This document shows positions 1-8,595 of a DNA stretch of 64,000 nucleotides, piece after piece. The position numbers and the translations under genes are program-made. The notes beneath the pieces are model-generated. The model ran no database searches and was not told the origin of the DNA. It was given only the letters and a program-made list of their open reading frames with translations. Position 1 is the first letter of the stretch, and every line of letters starts with the position of its first letter. The stretch is from Reyranella aquatilis (GTDB lineage Bacteria > Pseudomonadota > Alphaproteobacteria > Reyranellales > Reyranellaceae). The stretch lies in contig NZ_JAJISD010000009.1 of NCBI RefSeq assembly GCF_020880995.1, positions 1 through 64,000 of the forward strand. Reading direction: 5' to 3'.

Positions 1-261
1 AAATCAACGGTGGAGGCACCGAGCTCAGGAACGGGCTTGTAGGCCCCAGGAGACTCCGGGCTCTCCACCGAGACCGCGCCCGCAACTCTACGCCGACGCG
101 GCCGTCTCTTGATACAAGGAGGCGCGAAGCGCCGTCTCGAAGGATGGGCAACGGGCAAGGGCGGGTTCCCATCCTTCGAGACGCGACCCTGCGGGTCGCT
201 TCTCAGGATGAGGTCGTGAGTTGAGAAGCCGACACGTGTCGGCCCTCCCTCTCGACGCCTC
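1..261. other. non-coding left edge with REP-like repeat
   Basis: No convincing gene is seen here; all frames are either interrupted or low-quality. Positions about 112-214 carry one copy of the dispersed palindromic repeat, with a GTCTCGAAGGATGGG arm, a CCCATCCTTCGAGAC arm and a CTCAGGATGAGG outer end. Its left outer end is degenerate. The repeat sits just beyond the stop codon of the minus-strand DMT transporter, which is where the other copies also tend to lie (downstream of genes). Confidence 0.6.
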
Positions 262-1188
262 TCACGCCTCCGGATTGGCCTGCGTGCCCGCTGTCTTGAT
301 CTGGGCCCGGCGCACCGCCTCGCGGTGGGAGATGTAGAGAGCGCTGCCGAAGATCACCGCCGCGCCGACGAAGGTCCAGATATCGGGCTTCTGGAAGAAC
401 AGGAAGTAGCCCAGCATCGTGTTCCAGATCAGCGACAGGAAACCGATGGGCTGCAGGAGCGTGATGTCGGCGAGCTGGTAGCCGCGCTGCTGGCAGATAT
501 GGCCGAGGGTTCCGGCCGCTCCCGCCAGCAGGAACCAGAGAATGTCGCCCCAGGCCGGCGTCTGCCAGAACCACAGCGCGAACGGCAGGGCGCAGATCAC
601 GATCACGATGTTCTGCCAGATCACGATGGTGGTCGAGGAGTCGGTGCGGGCCAGCGCCTTGGAGATCAGGTTCGAGGCCGAGAAGATCGGCGTTGAGATC
701 AGGATGCAGATCACACCGAGATGGATGTCGCCGAAGCCCGGCCGGATGATGATCATCGCGCCGATGAAGCCCACGATGACGGCGATCCAGCGCCGGAGGC
801 GAACGTCCTCGGCGAGGAACAGCGCCGCGCCGATGGTGACGAAGATCGGGCCGGTGAAGCCCAGCGCCGTGATCTCCGCCAGGGTCGTGAGCGGCAGGGC
901 GACGAACCACAGCATCATGCCGGCCGTGTGGATGGCGCCGCGCGAGATGTGCAGCGGCAGGCGCCTGGTGTGGAGCGAGCGGTAGAGGCCGAGCCGCATG
1001 ACGAACGGCACCAGGAACAGCGCGCCGAAGAAGTAGCGCAGGAACGCCATCACGTAGGGATTGAGATGCTGCGCGGGGATCAGCGTGAAGACGTTGAGCA
1101 GCGCGAACAGGACGCCCGAAAAAGCGACCCAGAGGATGCCGCGAAAATTCGGCGGCAAAGCGAGCCAGCGGGCGACGAGGACGGACAC
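262..1188 (-). CDS. DMT-superfamily (EamA) transporter
   Basis: A 308-residue integral membrane protein with about ten hydrophobic segments arranged as two EamA-like halves (roughly residues 18-145 and 160-285). This is the usual size and layout of RhaT/YdcZ-type drug/metabolite exporters of the inner membrane. The substrate cannot be inferred. It begins with GTG. It is the last gene of a short minus-strand set after MaoC and ChaC, with about 85 bp between it and chaC, so co-transcription is possible. A REP-like repeat follows its stop codon. Confidence 0.85.
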   Translation of the reverse strand: MSVLVARWLALPPNFRGILWVAFSGVLFALLNVFTLIPAQHLNPYVMAFLRYFFGALFLVPFVMRLGLYRSLHTRRLPLHISRGAIHTAGMMLWFVALPLTTLAEITALGFTGPIFVTIGAALFLAEDVRLRRWIAVIVGFIGAMIIIRPGFGDIHLGVICILISTPIFSASNLISKALARTDSSTTIVIWQNIVIVICALPFALWFWQTPAWGDILWFLLAGAAGTLGHICQQRGYQLADITLLQPIGFLSLIWNTMLGYFLFFQKPDIWTFVGAAVIFGSALYISHREAVRRAQIKTAGTQANPEA

Positions 1189-1274
1189 ATCGCGACTATG
1201 TCACAGGCACTGAAAGCCTGCATCCTGCGACGGCGATTCCCTTCCGAGAGGCGAATCCGGAGGCGGTCGGGGAC

Positions 1275-1994
1275 TTACTTGGCCGGTGCGTGCAGGGCCG
1301 CGCTTGCCGGCACGCAGGCCGGCGCCGGCTGCTCGCGAAGGCGCCTCACGCGGGCGACCATGTCCTCGATATAGGGATCGTGGATACCGAGCGAACGTGC
1401 ATGCTCGGCGGTGTTGGTCAGATAGTCCCGGCACGCACCGCGGCGGCCCTCGGCGAAAGCGATGTGGTGAGCGGCGCGTTCGACGGGCAGATCGCCGCAA
1501 TACTGGCAGTGCGCGGGATCGACGACGAAGGTGATGGCCGAGACCGTCCGCCCGTCCTTCAGCAGGGTCGGCACCCAGCGCGCCTTGTAAAGTCCCGCCA
1601 GCATCTCCCGATTCCACAGCAGGCCGAGTTCGGTCAGCACATGCGGCGCCGCGAGGCGATAGGCGATGCCCTCGCACCCCCCACCCTCCTCGAGGGCCAG
1701 CATCAAACCCGGCAGCTCCGGCGTCCCGCGCCCCATGGGCGTCCAGAAGCAGAACGACCTCCGCCAGCCGTCGACCTTGCACGATTGGGCTTCGACATAT
1801 TCGAGCGCGGGGTTCCACATCAGCGAGCCGTAGGCGAAGACCCAGACATCGGCACCGGGCGGGTGGTCGGCCATCGTCTCCCGCAGGCTGGCTTCGCGCT
1901 CGGCCGAGGACAGGAAGAAGTGGTAGCCCGCGGCACGCGCATCGGCCACGATCTGGTCGATACGCTCCGACGTCAGGTCCTCGCGCGTCAGCAA
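1275..1994 (-). CDS. gamma-glutamylcyclotransferase, ChaC family
   Basis: A 239-residue protein with the ChaC fold signature FAYGSLMW at residues 53-60, where the YGSL loop binds the gamma-glutamyl group. ChaC enzymes cleave glutathione in the cytosol to 5-oxoproline and Cys-Gly. Length matches proteobacterial ChaC proteins (about 180-240 aa). The start is TTG, preceded by GAGGA with 7 nt spacing, just after the stop of the MaoC gene (10 bp gap), which suggests co-transcription. The N-terminal 45 residues precede the catalytic domain and look helical. Activity on glutathione is family inference. Confidence 0.88.
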   Translation of the reverse strand: MLTREDLTSERIDQIVADARAAGYHFFLSSAEREASLRETMADHPPGADVWVFAYGSLMWNPALEYVEAQSCKVDGWRRSFCFWTPMGRGTPELPGLMLALEEGGGCEGIAYRLAAPHVLTELGLLWNREMLAGLYKARWVPTLLKDGRTVSAITFVVDPAHCQYCGDLPVERAAHHIAFAEGRRGACRDYLTNTAEHARSLGIHDPYIEDMVARVRRLREQPAPACVPASAALHAPAK

Positions 1995-2004
1995 ACGCGA
2001 ATCC

Positions 2005-2472
2005 TCAGGTGCCGTAGACGATGGACATGGTCTCGGCCACGCAGGCCGGGCGCTCCTGTCCTTCGATTTCGATGGTGACCTGGTTGGTCAGGCGTACGCC
2101 GCCCTTGTCCATCGGATCGGCGGCAATCAGCTTGGCGCGGGCGCGCACCCTCGAGCCGGCCTGGACCGGGCTGGTGAAACGCACCTTGTTGCAGCCGTAG
2201 TTGATGCCGTTGCGCACGTTGTTGATGTGCGAGATCTGGCTGTTGAGCATCGGGATCAGCGACAGCGTCAGGAAGCCGTGGGCAATCGTCTTGCCGCCCG
2301 GCATGTCCTTCTTGGCGCGCTCGACGTCGACGTGGATCCACTGATGGTCGCCGGTCGCATCGGCAAAGAGGTTGATTCGTTCCTGGGTGATCTCGACCCA
2401 GTCGCTGACACCGATTTCCTCTCCCACGTGCTTCTGCATTTCACTGGGATGGGCGAATTCACGCTTTGCCAT
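2005..2472 (-). CDS. MaoC-family enoyl-CoA hydratase
   Basis: A 155-residue single hot-dog-domain protein. The hydratase-2 signature is visible: FADATGDHQWIHVD (about residues 36-49), where Asp and His are the catalytic pair, followed by GKTIAHGF (about 60-67). MaoC-type R-hydratases add water to trans-2-enoyl-CoA, feeding beta-oxidation or polyhydroxyalkanoate synthesis. It is the first gene of the minus-strand set with chaC and the DMT transporter, and is divergent from the enoyl-CoA hydratase at 2624 across about 150 bp, so both may be controlled from that gap. Confidence 0.88.
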   Translation of the reverse strand: MAKREFAHPSEMQKHVGEEIGVSDWVEITQERINLFADATGDHQWIHVDVERAKKDMPGGKTIAHGFLTLSLIPMLNSQISHINNVRNGINYGCNKVRFTSPVQAGSRVRARAKLIAADPMDKGGVRLTNQVTIEIEGQERPACVAETMSIVYGT

Positions 2473-2623
2473 CTACCTGCCTCGTCTTCATTGACTTCAT
2501 TTTATCTGCAATTAATTGCCGAGGCGCACGTTTGCGCGTCTCCGGCGGCTCCCTCGGATTTGTATCGTCGCGGGGATTTGCCCATCATGCCATCCACAAG
2601 AATGCACAGGAGGAGACCCCCAG

Positions 2624-3445
2624 ATGGCATACGAGACCGTCCTTTTCGACGTTTCGGAGCGGATCTGCACCATCACGCTGAACCGCCCGGAGAGGCTCAA
2701 TGCCTGGACACGGCAGATGCATCTCGACCTCAAGGACGCCATGCACAGGGCCGGCTCCGATCCGGACGTCCGGGCGATCATCCTGACCGGCGCCGGCCGC
2801 GGCTTCTGCGCCGGCGCGGACATGGGCGGCCTGCAGGCGATCGGCTCCGGCGCCTCGGCCGACCGGTCGACGAAGGCCCAGGACGGCCTGCCGGGCGGCA
2901 GCACGCTGCCCGAATTCAGGATGAACTACTCCTATTTTCCGGCGATCCCGAAGTTCATCATCGCCGCCATCAACGGCCCGGCGGCGGGCCTCGGCATGGT
3001 CATCCCGCTCTATGCGGACCTCCGGTTCGCAGCGGAATCGGCGGTCTTCACGACCGCTTTCGCCCAGCGCGGCCTGATTGCCGAGCACGGGGTGAGCTGG
3101 CTCCTGCCGCGGCTGGTCGGCCTGCCGACGGCGCTTGACCTGCTCTGCTCGGCCCGCAAGTTCCGGGCGCCGGAGGCGCTGGCCATGGGACTGGTGAACC
3201 GGGTCATTCCCGACGACAGGCTGCTGGCCGAGGCCCGCGCCTATGCCACCCTGCTCGCCAACACCGTCTCGCCCCGCTCGGTCGCGGTGATGAAGCGCCA
3301 GCTCTGGGAGGCCCAGTTCCAGACCCTCGCCGAGGCGACGGTCCAGGCCAACCACGAAATGGAACTCTCGTTCCAGACCTCGGACTTCAAGGAAGGTGTC
3401 GCGCACTATCTCGAAAAGCGCGCGGCGCGATTTACGGGGAAGTAG
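2624..3445 (+). CDS. enoyl-CoA hydratase/isomerase family protein
   Basis: A 273-residue crotonase-fold protein. The start ATG at 2624 is preceded by a perfect AGGAGG at 2608-2613 and gives the usual N-terminus. ITLNRPERLNA, the oxyanion-hole segment GAGRGFCAGADM and a second conserved block ending SWLLPRLVG with an AEHG glutamate are present. It probably hydrates or isomerises an enoyl-CoA in cytosolic acyl-CoA catabolism. It is similar along its length to the minus-strand hydratase at 6333; the two paralogues bracket an ABC importer. The particular acyl-CoA is unknown. Confidence 0.9.
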   Translation: MAYETVLFDVSERICTITLNRPERLNAWTRQMHLDLKDAMHRAGSDPDVRAIILTGAGRGFCAGADMGGLQAIGSGASADRSTKAQDGLPGGSTLPEFRMNYSYFPAIPKFIIAAINGPAAGLGMVIPLYADLRFAAESAVFTTAFAQRGLIAEHGVSWLLPRLVGLPTALDLLCSARKFRAPEALAMGLVNRVIPDDRLLAEARAYATLLANTVSPRSVAVMKRQLWEAQFQTLAEATVQANHEMELSFQTSDFKEGVAHYLEKRAARFTGK

Positions 3446-3458
3446 CCCCCATCATGTT

Positions 3459-3558
3459 CCTCTACCCCGACAAGGGGGAGAGGTTAGGCGAGAGAGTTAC
3501 ACATGGCGAGAGTGTGCGCCGCCGCCTCACCCAGCCTCTCGCCCTAGCGGCGGAGAGG
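3459..3558. repeat. dispersed palindromic repeat, second family
   Basis: Imperfect inverted repeat just after the enoyl-CoA hydratase stop. The left arm holds TTCCTCTACCCCGACAAGGGGGAGAGG and the right arm CCTCTCGCCCTAGCGGCGGAGAGG; each arm is itself a small hairpin. A cleaner copy of the same family is at 31388-31478. It lies between convergent genes and may act as a transcript-end structure. Confidence 0.6.
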
Positions 3559-3577
3559 AGTCTGAAGCAGAGCGATT

Positions 3578-4375
3578 CTAGACCTTCTCCGTCTGCCCGG
3601 CTTTCGGCTGCCAGGTCATGAGGCGGCGCTCGACGGTTCCCACGAGACTGTCGAGCGCGAGGGCACACGCGGTCAGCACGAGGATGCCCGCGAATACTGT
3701 ATTGATGTCGAATGTCCCCTCGGCCTGGAGAATCAGGTAGCCGACGCCCATCGAGGAGCCAAGATACTCGCCGACCACGGCGCCCACGAAGGCGAGACCC
3801 ACGGCGTTGTGCAGGCTGGCGAACACCCAGCTCATGGCGCTCGGCAGGTAGATCGAGCGCAGGAGCTGGCGCTTCGAGGCGCCCAGCATGCGGGCATTGG
3901 CGATCAGGTTGGGGCTGACCTCGCGCACGCCCTGATAGACGTTGAAGAACACCACGAAGAAGACGAGCGTCACGCCCAGCGCAACCTTCGACCAGATGCC
4001 GAGCCCGAACCACACTGCGAAGATCGGGGCCAGTACGACACGCGGCATCGAATTGAAGCCCTTGATGTAGGGATCCATGATCGCCGAGGCGGTGGGCGAC
4101 AGTGCCAGCCACAGGCCGATGCCGAGCCCCGAAGCCGCGCCGATGGCGAAACCCAGCGCCGTCTCCAGCAGCGTGATGCCGAGATGAGGGAAGATTTCGC
4201 CGCTCAGAAACCAGTCGACGACCACCCAGAAGACCTTCTGCGGCTCGCCGAAGAAGAAGGCGGCGCGATTGTCCTTGTCGAAATAGAAGGGCGGCACGAG
4301 GCCCGGCTTGGTCATCACGTACCAGAACAGCACGAGCAGGCCGAGCACGAGCAGTTGGGCGATCCTGAGCTTCAT
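3578..4375 (-). CDS. ABC transporter permease (SsuC/TauC type)
   Basis: A 265-residue inner-membrane permease with about six hydrophobic segments and the BPD_transp_1 EAA-like loop (around the stretch ANARMLGASKRQLLRSIYLP, near residues 160-180). The size and pattern match permeases for sulfonates, taurine, nitrate or pyrimidine precursors. It is the third gene of a minus-strand operon (binding protein, ATPase, permease), starting 1 bp after the ATPase stop. The substrate is not evident from the sequence. Confidence 0.88.
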   Translation of the reverse strand: MKLRIAQLLVLGLLVLFWYVMTKPGLVPPFYFDKDNRAAFFFGEPQKVFWVVVDWFLSGEIFPHLGITLLETALGFAIGAASGLGIGLWLALSPTASAIMDPYIKGFNSMPRVVLAPIFAVWFGLGIWSKVALGVTLVFFVVFFNVYQGVREVSPNLIANARMLGASKRQLLRSIYLPSAMSWVFASLHNAVGLAFVGAVVGEYLGSSMGVGYLILQAEGTFDINTVFAGILVLTACALALDSLVGTVERRLMTWQPKAGQTEKV

Positions 4376-4376
4376 C

Positions 4377-5204
4377 TCAGACCGCCTTCTGCCGCTGATA
4401 GGCTTTCAGCACTTCTTCCTTCATGGCCGCCCAGATCTCGCGGTGGAGATCGAGGAAGGCCGGCGTCATGCGGATCTCCGAGACGTCCCGCGGCCGCGGC
4501 AGGTCGACCTTGAAGTCGCCGATTGGCCGCGTCCCGGGACCGGCCGAGAGAACGACCACGCGGTCCGACAGCGCGATCGCCTCCTCGAGATCGTGGGTGA
4601 TGAACAGCACAGACTTGCGATCCTCCGCCCACAAGGCCAGCAGTTCGTTCTCCATGAGCTGGCGGGTCTGCACATCGAGCGCCGAGAAGGGTTCGTCCAT
4701 CAGCAGGATGTCGGGGCTGAGGATCAGCGTCTGCGCCAGCGCGAGCCGCTTGCGCATGCCGCCCGACATCTGGTGCGGATAGCGGTCGCCGAACCCCGCG
4801 AGCCCGACACGGCGCAGCCAGGCCTCGCCCTGCGCCAGTGCCTCGGCGCGAGGCACGCCACGGAATTCCAGTCCCGCGATGACATTGTCGATGCCGGTAC
4901 GCCACGGCATCAGCGCGTCGGCCTGGAACATGTAGCCCGCGCGCCGGTTCACGCCATGGGCCGACAGCAGCCGCTCACCGAACACCTCGACCGTACCGGT
5001 CGAGGGCTCCAGCAGGCCGGCCGCCACGTTCAGCAGGGTGGACTTGCCGCAGCCGGTCGGCCCGACCACCGACACGAACTCACCGCGCGCGATGTTCAGG
5101 GTCGTGTTGGCAACGGCGGTGTAGGGCTCGCTCGTCGCGTCGCGCGCGGCGAAGCGGCAGGTGATGTCGGCCAGCGCCAGCGCCGGCCCTTCCTTCGGCG
5201 TCAC
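4377..5204 (-). CDS. ABC transporter ATP-binding protein (SsuB/TauB type)
   Basis: A 275-residue ATPase: Walker A GPTGCGKST at residues 48-56, ABC signature MSGGMRKR, Walker B LLMDEPFSALD and the switch histidine in FITHDLEEA. It energises the importer made with the adjacent permease and binding protein on the cytosolic face. The start is GTG. The order binding protein, ATPase, permease with gaps of only 6 and 1 bp indicates one transcript. Confidence 0.92.
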   Translation of the reverse strand: MTPKEGPALALADITCRFAARDATSEPYTAVANTTLNIARGEFVSVVGPTGCGKSTLLNVAAGLLEPSTGTVEVFGERLLSAHGVNRRAGYMFQADALMPWRTGIDNVIAGLEFRGVPRAEALAQGEAWLRRVGLAGFGDRYPHQMSGGMRKRLALAQTLILSPDILLMDEPFSALDVQTRQLMENELLALWAEDRKSVLFITHDLEEAIALSDRVVVLSAGPGTRPIGDFKVDLPRPRDVSEIRMTPAFLDLHREIWAAMKEEVLKAYQRQKAV

Positions 5205-5210
5205 GTCGAA

Positions 5211-6245
5211 CTAGCTGCGCTTGGCGGCGCGCTGGGCGAATTCGTTGTTCCAGGTATCGGCGAGCTTCACGGTCGCCGGCTTGATCGCCGGGTCGCTCTC
5301 CGCAAGGAACTTGAGGCAGTTCTCCATCGCCCCGGCGGGCATGGTGCCGTCGGGCGAGATGGTCTCGCGCACGCCGGCGAAGGACTTCTCGTAGACCGCG
5401 CGATCGCCCAGCAGGTAGCCTTCGGGGACCGCGTTCGCCACGTCGGCCGGCGTGGCGGTCTGAAGCCACTGGTTGGCGCGCACGATGCCGGTGGCGAGCG
5501 CCTGCACCGTGGCCGGGTTCTTCTTGATGAAGTCGGTTTGCGAATAGAGGCTGGCGGCCGGAAACGCCCCACCGAACACTTCCTGGTTGCCCTTGGTCGT
5601 GCGCGTGTCGACCAGCACCTTCACCAGGTTCTTGTCGGTGAGGATCGTGAGCGCGGGATCGGTCTGGGAAACGCCGTCGACCTCGCCCTTCTCGATCGCG
5701 GCGATGACCGAAGCGCCGGCGCCGACGCCGATCGCCACCACGTCGCTGGCCTTCAGGCCGCCCTTGGCCGCCCAGAAGTTCAGCAGCATGTGGGTCGAGG
5801 AGCCCGGCGCGGTGACGCCGAACTTCATGCCCTTGATGTCGGCAGGACCCTTCACCCGGGCGGCCACGTCGTTGCGCAGCGCGATGCAGATCTGCATGCC
5901 GCGGCCGATCAGGGCGAAGCCGGTCACGTCCTGGCCGCGCTGCTGCATGCGGATCGTGTGTTCGTAGGCGCCGGCGACCACGTCGGCACTGCCGCCCATC
6001 AGGGCCTGCAGCGACTTGGCGCCGCCCTGGAAGTCGTTGATCTCGACGTCGATCCCGGCTTCCTTGAAGAAGCCTTTGCGCTCCGCGATGGTCAGCGAGA
6101 GGTAGTAGAGTGCCGACTTGCCGCCGACCGCGAGGATCACCTTGCTCTTCTCGGGCTTGCCCTGGGCTCGCGCCACATGAGGCGCAGCCAGCATCACCGG
6201 GGCGGCCGCCAGCAGGGTCCGGCGCCACATCTGCAGCTTGGTCAT
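5211..6245 (-). CDS. ABC transporter substrate-binding protein (NMT1/SsuA-like)
   Basis: A 344-residue secreted binding protein. The chosen ATG at 6245 is preceded by GAGGAAACG and gives a signal sequence with RRTLLAAAPVMLAAPHVARA; an upstream in-frame start would add 20 residues without a ribosome site. The mature part resembles the NMT1/OMP family that supplies SsuBC/TauBC/NrtBC-type importers, with a GGKSALYYL start and a central GVTAPGSSTHMLL segment. The ligand is not predictable. The flanking enoyl-CoA hydratases suggest an organic acid or sulfonate, but this is inference only. Confidence 0.85.
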   Translation of the reverse strand: MTKLQMWRRTLLAAAPVMLAAPHVARAQGKPEKSKVILAVGGKSALYYLSLTIAERKGFFKEAGIDVEINDFQGGAKSLQALMGGSADVVAGAYEHTIRMQQRGQDVTGFALIGRGMQICIALRNDVAARVKGPADIKGMKFGVTAPGSSTHMLLNFWAAKGGLKASDVVAIGVGAGASVIAAIEKGEVDGVSQTDPALTILTDKNLVKVLVDTRTTKGNQEVFGGAFPAASLYSQTDFIKKNPATVQALATGIVRANQWLQTATPADVANAVPEGYLLGDRAVYEKSFAGVRETISPDGTMPAGAMENCLKFLAESDPAIKPATVKLADTWNNEFAQRAAKRS

Positions 6246-6332
6246 CGTTTCCTCCGCGACAGGCTTGTTTTGCGGCAGCTTGCCGTAAGCCCCCCGTCGC
6301 GGCAACCGTCAGACCACTCGGCGGATTCTCCG

Positions 6333-7196
6333 CTACTTGAACTTACGCTCCTGCCACCACGGGAAGTAGGACGGCATCCCGTCGCTCACCTTCATGGGGA
6401 AGCGCGCCGGGCGCTTTTCCAGGAAGGCGGTCACGCCTTCCTTCACGTCGTCCGACTTGCCGCGCGAATAGATGCCCTTGGAATCGACCTTGTGTGCTTC
6501 CATCGGATGATCGGCACCCAGCATCTTCCAGATCATCTGGCGATTGAGCGCGACCGAAACCGGCGCGGTGTTGTCGGCGATCTCGCGCGCGAGCGCATAG
6601 GCGGCCGGCAGAAGATCGTCCGCCTTGTGGATCGAGCGCACGAGGCGGCCGTTCAGCGCCTCCTCGGCCGAGAAGACGCGGCCGGTCATCACCCATTCCA
6701 GCGCCTGCTGCGGCCCGACGAGGCGCGGCAGGAACCAGCTCGAGCAGGCTTCCATGACGATGGCGCGGCGGGTGAACACGAAACCGTAGCGCGCCGCCTC
6801 CGAGGCGAGGCGGATGTCCATGGCGAGCTGCATGGTGATGCCGACGCCGACCGCCGGGCCGTTGCAGGCGGCGATCGTCGGCTTCAGCGATTCGTAGAGG
6901 CGCAGCGTGAAGAGACCGCCGCCGTCGCGATGGCCATCGAGGCCGGGATCAATCGGCCCGCGATTCTCGGCGTTGAAGGTGTTGGCGCCGCCGGAGAGAT
7001 CGGCACCGGCACAGAAGCCGCGGCCGGCACCGGTGAACACCACAGCGCGCACGTCGTCGTCGCGGTCGGCACGGTCCATCGCGTCGAGCAGTTCCGACAG
7101 CATCCTGCCGGTGAAGGCATTGAGCTTGTCGGGCCGGTTGAGCGTGATGGTGAGGATGCCGTCCCTGGTCTCGTACTTGATCTGCTCGTAATCCAC
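6333..7196 (-). CDS. enoyl-CoA hydratase/isomerase family protein
   Basis: A crotonase-fold protein of 287 residues. I chose GTG at 7196, which follows GAGGGAG at good spacing and gives the start VDYEQIKYE. A second GTG at 7211 overlaps the upstream stop codon and would add five residues. Conserved blocks: ITLNRPDKLNAF, GAGRGFCAGADL and SWFLPRLVGPQQ with Glu in VMEAC. It is a paralogue of the hydratase at 2624. It follows the SMR-like gene on the same strand closely enough to share a transcript, although the functional link is unclear. Confidence 0.88.
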   Translation of the reverse strand: MDYEQIKYETRDGILTITLNRPDKLNAFTGRMLSELLDAMDRADRDDDVRAVVFTGAGRGFCAGADLSGGANTFNAENRGPIDPGLDGHRDGGGLFTLRLYESLKPTIAACNGPAVGVGITMQLAMDIRLASEAARYGFVFTRRAIVMEACSSWFLPRLVGPQQALEWVMTGRVFSAEEALNGRLVRSIHKADDLLPAAYALAREIADNTAPVSVALNRQMIWKMLGADHPMEAHKVDSKGIYSRGKSDDVKEGVTAFLEKRPARFPMKVSDGMPSYFPWWQERKFK

Positions 7197-7207
7197 GGAA
7201 CGCTCCC

Positions 7208-7540
7208 TCACGCCTGGTTGATGAGAACGACACCGCCCACGATCAGGGCGATGCCGCCGATCTGCTTGATGCCGAATGGCTCGCCGAAAAGGAAGTGCCC
7301 GAGCACTGCAACGATCGCATAGGAGAGCGACACGCTGGGAAAGGCGACCGACACGGGAATCTTGCGCAGCGCGACAATATAGAGGAAAGCCGCCGATCCG
7401 TAGAGCGCCAGGCCCATGATGGTCGAGGGGCGGAACAGCTGGCTCATGAAGTCTGGCGCATCGGCGCCCGCCTTGAGGAGCATCTGCCCGCCGATGCCGG
7501 TCAGGATGCCGATCCCCAGCGCCACGTAGTAGATCATCAT
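7208..7540 (-). CDS. SMR/EamA-like four-helix membrane protein, possible lipid-sugar flippase
   Basis: A 110-residue protein with four hydrophobic helices, starting MMIYYVALG at 7540. It has the half-size EamA/SMR architecture seen in EmrE and in ArnE/ArnF subunits that flip undecaprenyl-phosphate-sugar. The conserved Glu of multidrug SMR helix 1 is not visible, which argues against a simple drug exporter. Directly upstream on the same strand is an ArnC/GtrB-type glycosyltransferase (14 bp gap), so a flippase partner role is the best reading. This role is inferred from context. Confidence 0.7.
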   Translation of the reverse strand: MMIYYVALGIGILTGIGGQMLLKAGADAPDFMSQLFRPSTIMGLALYGSAAFLYIVALRKIPVSVAFPSVSLSYAIVAVLGHFLFGEPFGIKQIGGIALIVGGVVLINQA

Positions 7541-7554
7541 CCCCTGCTCTCCCC

Positions 7555-8595
7555 TCAACCCTGATCTTGCGGCGGCTCGCGATGCGGCTGGCCGGCCGCC
7601 CGCGTATCGACCTTCGGCCGTTCGATGTCGAGCCCCCCCGGGCCGGGACCGCGACGGAAAACTTCGCGCACCAGGTATTGCGGCTTGCGGTTCACGGCCA
7701 GGAACATGCTGCCGAGATACTCGCCGATCATGCCGATCACGAGCAGTTGCACGCCCGCCAGCACGAGCACGGCGACCATCAGCGACGCCCAGCCCTGGGG
7801 CGGCTTGTCGGAGAGGATCGCCTCGATGATCGTGATGCCGGCGGCCAGCGCGCCCAGGGCGCCAAACACCAGTCCGAGAATCGTCGCCCCGCGCAGCGGC
7901 ATTACAGAGAAATTGAGGAACATCGCTAGCCACAGGCGCAGCAGCCGACGCAGCGTGTAGTTCGACCGCCCTTCGGCCCGTGGCAGGTGATTGACCTGCA
8001 ACCGGCTCACGTTCTGGGTGATCTGGAAGATGAGCCCGTCGACGTAAGGAGACGGCCCCTCGTAGCTGGCGGTGACTCGCTCGACCAGGAACCGGGACAT
8101 GCAGCGAAAGCTCGAGAGGTAAAGGCCGGGCGGCTTGTCGATCAGCTTGTCGGCGCACCAGTTGGTGAAACGGCTGCCGAGGTTGCGCCAGGCCGCGTGC
8201 TTCTTTTCCTCGTAGTAGGTGTAGACCGCGTCGTAGTTACCGTCGCGGGCATGCTCGAACAGGCGCCGTACTTCCTCCGGCGGGTTCTGCAGGTCGTCGT
8301 CCATGGTGATCGTGTAGGCGCCACGTGCCCGCGCGAGACCGGCCATGACCGCATTGTGCTCGCCGAAATTGCGGCTGAGGCTCAGCACGATCACCGGCGC
8401 ACCGGGCTGTGCGGCCAACTGCTTGCAGACGTCGAGGCTGTTGTCGGGACTGCCGTCGACCACCAGCACGATCTCCAGCGCGCCGTCGATTTCGAGCGCC
8501 CGAAGCGCCGCGACGAGGTCGCCGACGGTGGCGGCGCCGTTGTAGACCGGAACGACGATGGAGAGCGCCGGTGCGGTTTCCGAAGTCTCAAGCAT
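7555..8595 (-). CDS. GT2 family glycosyltransferase (ArnC/GtrB/DPM1-like)
   Basis: A 346-residue protein: N-terminal GT-A domain beginning SIVVPVYNGA, nucleotide-sugar site LVVDGSPDNS, catalytic acidic motif MDDDLQNPPEE, and two hydrophobic C-terminal helices (about residues 235-255 and 268-290). This is the layout of enzymes that move a sugar from UDP/GDP onto polyprenyl phosphate at the inner membrane. Its ATG at 8595 overlaps the methyltransferase stop by 8 nt, so translation is coupled. The neighbours (flippase-like protein, methyltransferase, GT-C-like protein) fit a lipid-linked sugar modification pathway. The sugar is unknown. Confidence 0.88.
   Translation of the reverse strand: MLETSETAPALSIVVPVYNGAATVGDLVAALRALEIDGALEIVLVVDGSPDNSLDVCKQLAAQPGAPVIVLSLSRNFGEHNAVMAGLARARGAYTITMDDDLQNPPEEVRRLFEHARDGNYDAVYTYYEEKKHAAWRNLGSRFTNWCADKLIDKPPGLYLSSFRCMSRFLVERVTASYEGPSPYVDGLIFQITQNVSRLQVNHLPRAEGRSNYTLRRLLRLWLAMFLNFSVMPLRGATILGLVFGALGALAAGITIIEAILSDKPPQGWASLMVAVLVLAGVQLLVIGMIGEYLGSMFLAVNRKPQYLVREVFRRGPGPGGLDIERPKVDTRAAGQPHREPPQDQG

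Noticed and set aside
4308-7322. Very long plus-strand open frame (about 1000 codons) across the ABC importer and hydratase
   Set aside because: It is the antisense of four recognisable minus-strand genes; composition is Arg/His/Asp-rich with no domain, as expected for a shadow frame in GC-rich DNA.
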